A stretch of DNA of 64,000 nt from Typha latifolia (taxonomy: Eukaryota; Streptophyta; Magnoliopsida; Poales; Typhaceae), in assembly GCA_019914945.1 (NCBI GenBank), contig CM034110.1, positions 4,791,808 through 4,855,807 on the forward strand, in the 5' to 3' direction. The position numbers were made by a program, and so were the translations under genes. A model generated the notes under the pieces. The model was not told the origin of the DNA. It did not search any database and saw nothing but the letters and a program-made list of their open reading frames with translations. Position 1 is the stretch's first letter; each line of letters opens with the position of its first letter. Positions 60,132-64,000 of this stretch are shown piece by piece.

Positions 60132-61106
60132 TGAAAAACCCCTAGACACAACTATGTATCTAAATACTAGACAATGATATCACTCGTTCGCTTAAGTAAA
60201 AGTCCGTAGAAATATTAAGAACGAAAGCAGAGATGAACGCCAAGATTTTAACGTGGAAAAACCCAAACGGGAAAAAATCACGTATCCAAACTCGAATCAA
60301 AACCAATCACTAGAATAGTAGCAGTTACAAGACTGACTCACAAAACAACCCGTCGATCCAAACGACTTTGTTCCTCTCAGTCTTGCTCGCTAGAACCCAC
60401 GATTCACTGCTTCTCGTAATTGAAGTCCAACCTCAGTAACCCTTGAGATTGATCTTTCGTCTAGATAGCCCTTAAGACGAAAGATTAACTTTTTTAGATG
60501 AGTGGAACCTTGTTAGTTGAAGAACCGATACAGCCTCAAAAAGTCTCCTTCAATAATGCTTCTTCAACCACCCTCGAGATAGGGCATCACAATCCTTATA
60601 TATGATCTCCAAGATAGAGCCAAATCCAAGTCTTATCCGTACTCACGAGAATCCAAGTTTTTCAAACTTCGTTAGTGCGTTCGAACGCGGCTTGGGTGCG
60701 TTCGAACAGCATGACTTATTCTCAGGTGCGTTCGAACGGGCCCGAGTGCGTTCGAACGCGACAACTTGAATTCTTTAGGTCGCGTTCGAACGCGTTTGTG
60801 AACGCAGCTCTCGGTCTGTGTGAACGCAAGTACCCGCGTTCAAACGCGTTTGTGACGCGGCTCTCTGTCTGTGTGAACGCCAGTACCTGCATTCGAACAC
60901 GTTTGTGAACGCGGCTCTCTGTTTATGTGAATGCAGATTCCGCGTTCGAACGCGTTTGTGAACGCGGTGTGAACTCAACGGCTTTTCTCCAATAATCTTG
61001 TAATTCTTCACACCAGAGATATTCTAGACTTGTGTAAAGCTCATATACATGAAAAAATACACTTAGAATATTTTGTACACAATTGCCAACAAATAAAAAC
61101 CTAACA
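60132..61106 (-). repeat. 3' LTR of the Sirevirus-like element (975 bp)
   Basis: It begins on the minus strand TGTTAGGTTTTTATTTGTTGG directly after the polypurine tract and ends GTCTAGGGGTTTTTCA at 60132. It contains the palindrome array (60660-60975), then a TATA-like CATATATAAGG (minus strand, 60604-60594). Homologous copies are at 32166-33249, 38915-39569 and, decayed, at 16440-17530. Confidence 0.92.
60660..60975 (-). repeat. Array of GCGTTCGAACGC palindromes within 57-bp tandem repeats
   Basis: About nine full or slightly altered 12-bp palindromes are present. From 60781 to 60975 they sit in roughly 3.5 head-to-tail units of about 57 bp ('cgcgttcgaacgcgtttgtg...cgctctctgtctgtgtgaacgc-agtacc'). 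The array lies upstream of the LTR TATA box in the direction of transcription, where enhancer elements are expected. Confidence 0.92.
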
Positions 61107-61369
61107 ATCTCCCCCTTTGGCAATTTGTGACAAAACATCTAGGTTACAAGATATTACAAAGACTTCAAATTGAGCAATCAACAAGTCTATAATATTTTGT
61201 ACATCAATCCCTGCAAATAAACATATACCAATCCAAGATCAAGTGAAAATAACTTGAAATGAATAAACAATCCAAACACAAGTTATCAATGGAGCATAAG
61301 TTCAAAAGTACTTAAGCAGACAAAGTTCACAATTACTCCAAGCAAAGTTATAAGCAAGGTTAGAAAGAC

Positions 61370-61470
61370 AGAAAGACTCTAAAGACTCTAATAAACTCCC
61401 CCTATTCCCATACTCCCCCTACACACCTAGACACCTAGACACTCTCCCCCTTTTTGCCACAAATGCCAAA
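61370..61470 (-). repeat. Extra polypurine-tract copies upstream of the 3' LTR
   Basis: On the minus strand GGGGGAG recurs at least three times here ('aaaaagggggagagtgtctagg', 'gtagggggagtatggg', 'tagggggagttta'), in addition to the true tract at 61107-61123. Tandem tract copies are described for Sireviruses. Confidence 0.75.
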
Positions 61471-61529
61471 GACTAGGAACTCGGAGGAAACTAACGTTGA
61501 AGAATCGTCAACACAGAGTCAAGGACAGT

Positions 61530-62544
61530 CCCCTGATGAGCTTGCTCAGCTCGTAAATCATTCACTACCGAATGGAGATCCTGCACTTGAGTACTAAGCT
61601 AATCGAAACGGTCAGAGTACTATGGTAACTCCCCCTCAGAGTGAGATGTGTCACCGTCAGAGCTATCATCAAAACTGTCGAGGTGCGATGAGTGACCAGC
61701 GGCGGAAGAGGACAGCTTGAGAGGAGACGACTGGTCGTGAGCTTGACTCCTCTTAAGTGTAATCCGATCCAACGGTTTGTGCGAAGTAAGGGAAGGTTCC
61801 GAAGCATCCACACGCACCCCACTCTGAGTGCACAAATTTGGAATAAAGATGCCAAACAGTAACCCCTCACGAGGTACTTCTTTCTGGGCAGCTATGAGAA
61901 TCGAATCATAGATCACCGCAGCCAAATCAACAGAGACTCCAAATAACATTTGATGAAGAAGGAATGCACGATCCAGACTAATACTGGAATGTCGAGTCTT
62001 GGGGGTGACGTTGTATAGACAAAATAGGTGAAGCATGCGAGCCACTGGTGTCAGCTTCGCATGCGGCATCATGTTTTCCTTCCAACGTTCCCCCCTTTGA
62101 TGCGGTGCCAGCATATTCATCGACATCAGGAAGTGGAGCAGACGTGGGGTACTGGAACTCACCATCAGGAAGACGAAGTTCAGCGCGAATAATATCTGAG
62201 TCCAAGTATACAGACACCCCATGAACAGTAGAACGTATACAGCGTTCTAAAACCGTGGCATTATAAAAAAATTCCCGAACAACTTCCACATAAGCAGTCC
62301 CGCTCATCCGACACACCGATAACCATCCTCGCTCAGTAAATATCTGTTCTATCCCCAAAGAAGAAAAATCGGAAATGACCACGGGTCGTTCACAGATAAC
62401 AGGACAGGTGCCAAAATTATGTTTGTAACGCCTCGCAGCCGTAGATGTCGAAAACTTGGGAGCCGAGGTAGGTGAGGAAGGCGGCCTAGGTTTCTTGGAA
62501 ATTGCAGCTTTTCTAGGCATTCTTGAGAAAGAAATAAGATGCAA
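61530..62544 (-). pseudogene. Extra ORF of the copia element (plant transposon protein-like), frameshifted
   Basis: The N-terminal frame starts 'MHLISFSRMPRKAAISKKPR' at 62544 and contains 'EQIFTERGWLSVCRMSG', 'VVREFFYNATV' and 'VHGVSVYLDSDIIRAELRLP'. The family reading then moves to another frame near the C6 run at 62090-62095 and continues 'AKLTPVARMLHLFCLYNVTP', 'SSISLDRAFLLHQMLFGVSV' and 'LFGIFIPNLCTQSGV', ending 'HSEGELP' at 61620. A coiled-coil-like tail ('LSTQVQDLHSVVNDLRAEQA') follows to about 61530 after a stop. The pattern resembles the 'putative plant transposon protein' domain often annotated in plants (assignment from memory of the family). Its function is unknown; Sirevirus literature calls the ORF in this place envelope-like. 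Here no signal peptide or membrane segment is evident. Confidence 0.7.
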
Positions 62545-62865
62545 GATTCAATACATGCCCGAAGCAAACAAAAAAATAGCAAAAAATAAAAAAAATTCAA
62601 GAAACCATGAAGGCCCTAAATGAAATCCATCATCCACTTGAAAACGCTAAGATATTACGTTCAATCACACAAGAAATATCAAGATAGTAACTTTAACGTG
62701 ATCAAAACTCGAAAACGCACAAAATAAATCAAGATCAAGAGACTTAATCGAATAAAAAATAGGAAAATTGATGGATGATCATACCTCGCAAAAGTGAAGA
62801 AAAATTAAGAAATTCGGTCGAAAGATGCTAGATCCGGAGGAGAACTATATAAAGAATTCTCGAGT

Positions 62866-62941
62866 GCGTTTGAACGCACCAGTCTGCGCGTTCGAACGCG
62901 CCAGTCACCGCGTTCGAACTCAAAAATTTGTGTTCGAACGC
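62866..62941 (-). repeat. Second, internal GCGTTCGAACGC array
   Basis: Four units (tgcgtttgaacgcac, gcgcgttcgaacgcgc, ccgcgttcgaactc, tgtgttcgaacgcc) lie about 320 bp upstream of the extra ORF start on the minus strand. A 'ctatataaag/ctttatatag' TATA-like sequence at 62845-62855 sits between array and ORF. Confidence 0.85.
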
Positions 62942-62944
62942 CCC

Positions 62945-63903
62945 CTTTTTTTTGAAGTAAAAAATCTAAGAAAAAATCAAAAAATCTTTTTGGAGATGCA
63001 CCTCTAAAAATTCAAAATAGATTCAAGACATAGAATATGACAATCGATTGAAGTAAGTCATACACAGATCAATCAAATCATCAAAAGCATATTATAATCA
63101 ATTCTAATGCATCACTCAAAATTAAATTAATCTTGATTGATCATAACAATATGCATATGCAAGGTGAGCATCGATAACATGAAACATTCTTCTTAAATAA
63201 ACTTTCCTATGTATTTAGTATTTAAATTTGCACTTTTCGACTTATTCTCCATAATCGAACAGGAATTTTTTCTGTATTATTTTTTTTTTATACATAAACC
63301 ATATAGGTGCAATGATGGCTTTCACACATGAGTAGGTAGCCCTTTTCTCGTAGTATATATCAAACAATGTGCAAAAAGATATTCACAAACATCAAAAAAA
63401 TTTATTTAATTTGCAAGCAATGTACTGAGTCAAACTGGACTCTAAACAAGATGGCTTTCACACAAACTCATTGTAGCCCTTTTCATTGATCTTTTATAAA
63501 CACATTTGTGATGACTAAGCATGAGGTCAAACTGTGCAAATCAACGGCAATAGTGAGCTATTTAAAAACAATTTCATGATGTCATGCTCACTCAAGAATA
63601 TACACACGTTATGAGTGCATTAAATTTAGTTTAATTATCATAGAAGTTGAGAGAGTGAACAAATCAGAAATGATACAATATACTGCAAGATGACAAAATT
63701 GACTATCATAACTCATAATCAAGAGAAAAATTATATTTATATGTCAAGAGTATATTATTAAATCTAGGAGTGCATCAAATTTTTTTTTATGACAAAAACT
63801 CTTGACAAATCTGAAACTAAAACCAAAGGAAAGTTCAGAGTAAAGAAAACCTAAAAAAAATGAAAAGAGATAATAAAAAAAAACACGCAAACCAAAATAA
63901 AAA
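62945..63903 (-). other. AT-rich spacer between pol end and extra ORF
   Basis: No open frame of note is present. Two similar 'gatggctttcacaca...gtagccctttt' passages (near 63316 and 63451) show an internal duplication of about 135 bp period. Confidence 0.5.
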
Positions 63904-64000
63904 TCAATCCAAAACACAAATCCCTAAAGAAGTACGAAGATACTCAAATCTCTATAAATCCAACGATTTTGTAAATAGATCACCCAACTGTTTCTCCGTC
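63904..64000 (-). pseudogene. Copia pol C-terminal end (RNase H tail)
   Basis: The frame reads 'EKQLGDLFTKSLDL', a stop, then 'RFEYLRTSLGICVLD' and a terminal stop at 63904. This is the standard end of Ty1/copia RNase H (family form 'ADLFTKPL...F..LR..LGI'). The in-frame stop near 63952 marks the copy as inactivated. The rest of pol lies outside the window. Confidence 0.85.

Larger units (their letters stand above)
60132..64000 (-). mobile_element. Sirevirus-like Ty1/copia element, 3' part (continues past the window)
   Basis: In minus-strand order: the end of pol (64000-63904), about 1.3 kb of AT-rich spacer with a palindrome array (62941-62866), an extra ORF (62544-61620), a purine-rich region with repeated GGGGGAG, the polypurine tract TTGCCAAAGGGGGAGAT (61123-61107), and the 3' LTR (61106-60132). 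An additional ORF between pol and the 3' LTR together with repeated polypurine tracts is characteristic of the Sirevirus lineage. Gag, integrase and RT lie beyond 64000. Confidence 0.85.

Noticed and set aside
60660..60975. CRISPR-like array of regularly spaced short palindromes
   Set aside because: Plant nuclear DNA; the units are tandem repeats without unique spacers and lie within a retroelement LTR.
60660..60975. tRNA genes suggested by GTTCGAAC (T-loop/B-box-like)
   Set aside because: No A box, anticodon arm or cloverleaf could be drawn around any copy; the motif is a symmetrical palindrome.

Overview
This window is nuclear DNA from a flowering plant. It contains intron-split genes with GT-AG junctions and plant-type TATA boxes. 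Most of the AT-rich sequence is made of LTR retrotransposons (Ty3/gypsy and Ty1/copia), solo LTRs and hAT-like MITEs. The sequence alone does not fix the species. No bacterial, organellar, rRNA or tRNA gene was recognised.

Three host genes can be supported. (1) Positions 3701-24836 (+) hold the 3' half of a lysosomal/vacuolar-type GH38 alpha-mannosidase. It has 13 in-frame exons, and its introns are packed with transposons, including one intron of about 12.7 kb. (2) Positions 42129-42806 (+) hold a single-exon gene for a 225-residue proline-rich protein with a PNRC/EDC1-like decapping-activator motif (SPPPSSLPLPRFSL). (3) Positions 53599-56506 (+) hold a complete five-exon GDSL esterase/lipase of about 363 residues.

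Repeat landscape by region: 1-3700 is intron or upstream sequence with a dispersed repeat. 4440-6740 holds gypsy remnants inside a mannosidase intron. 8957-9990 is a near-perfect foldback of about 1 kb. 9991-16121 is a minus-strand chromovirus-type gypsy element whose two ends do not match. 16440-17530 is an old copia LTR. 22392-23910 is a unit with terminal inverted repeats. 29270-34748 is a decayed minus-strand gypsy element into which a copia solo LTR and a hAT MITE have inserted. 37137-37741 is another hAT MITE. 38915-39569 is a solo copia LTR with perfect target-site duplication. 46569-49247 is a cluster of three related LTRs. 49248-52019 is a plus-strand gypsy element. 57684-59597 is an internally deleted gypsy element. 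60132-64000 is the 3' part of a Sirevirus-like copia element with an extra ORF after pol.

Two observations stand out. First, the two chromovirus elements (at 9991-16121 and 49248-52019) each carry an AT-rich GT...AG interval of about 150 bp at the same codon and phase of the gag-protease junction. Removing it restores the conserved junction in the minus-strand copy. This looks like a spliceosomal intron that could set the Gag:Pol ratio. Second, the copia LTR family carries variable arrays of the 12-bp palindrome GCGTTCGAACGC upstream of its TATA box, and a second small array sits upstream of the extra ORF.
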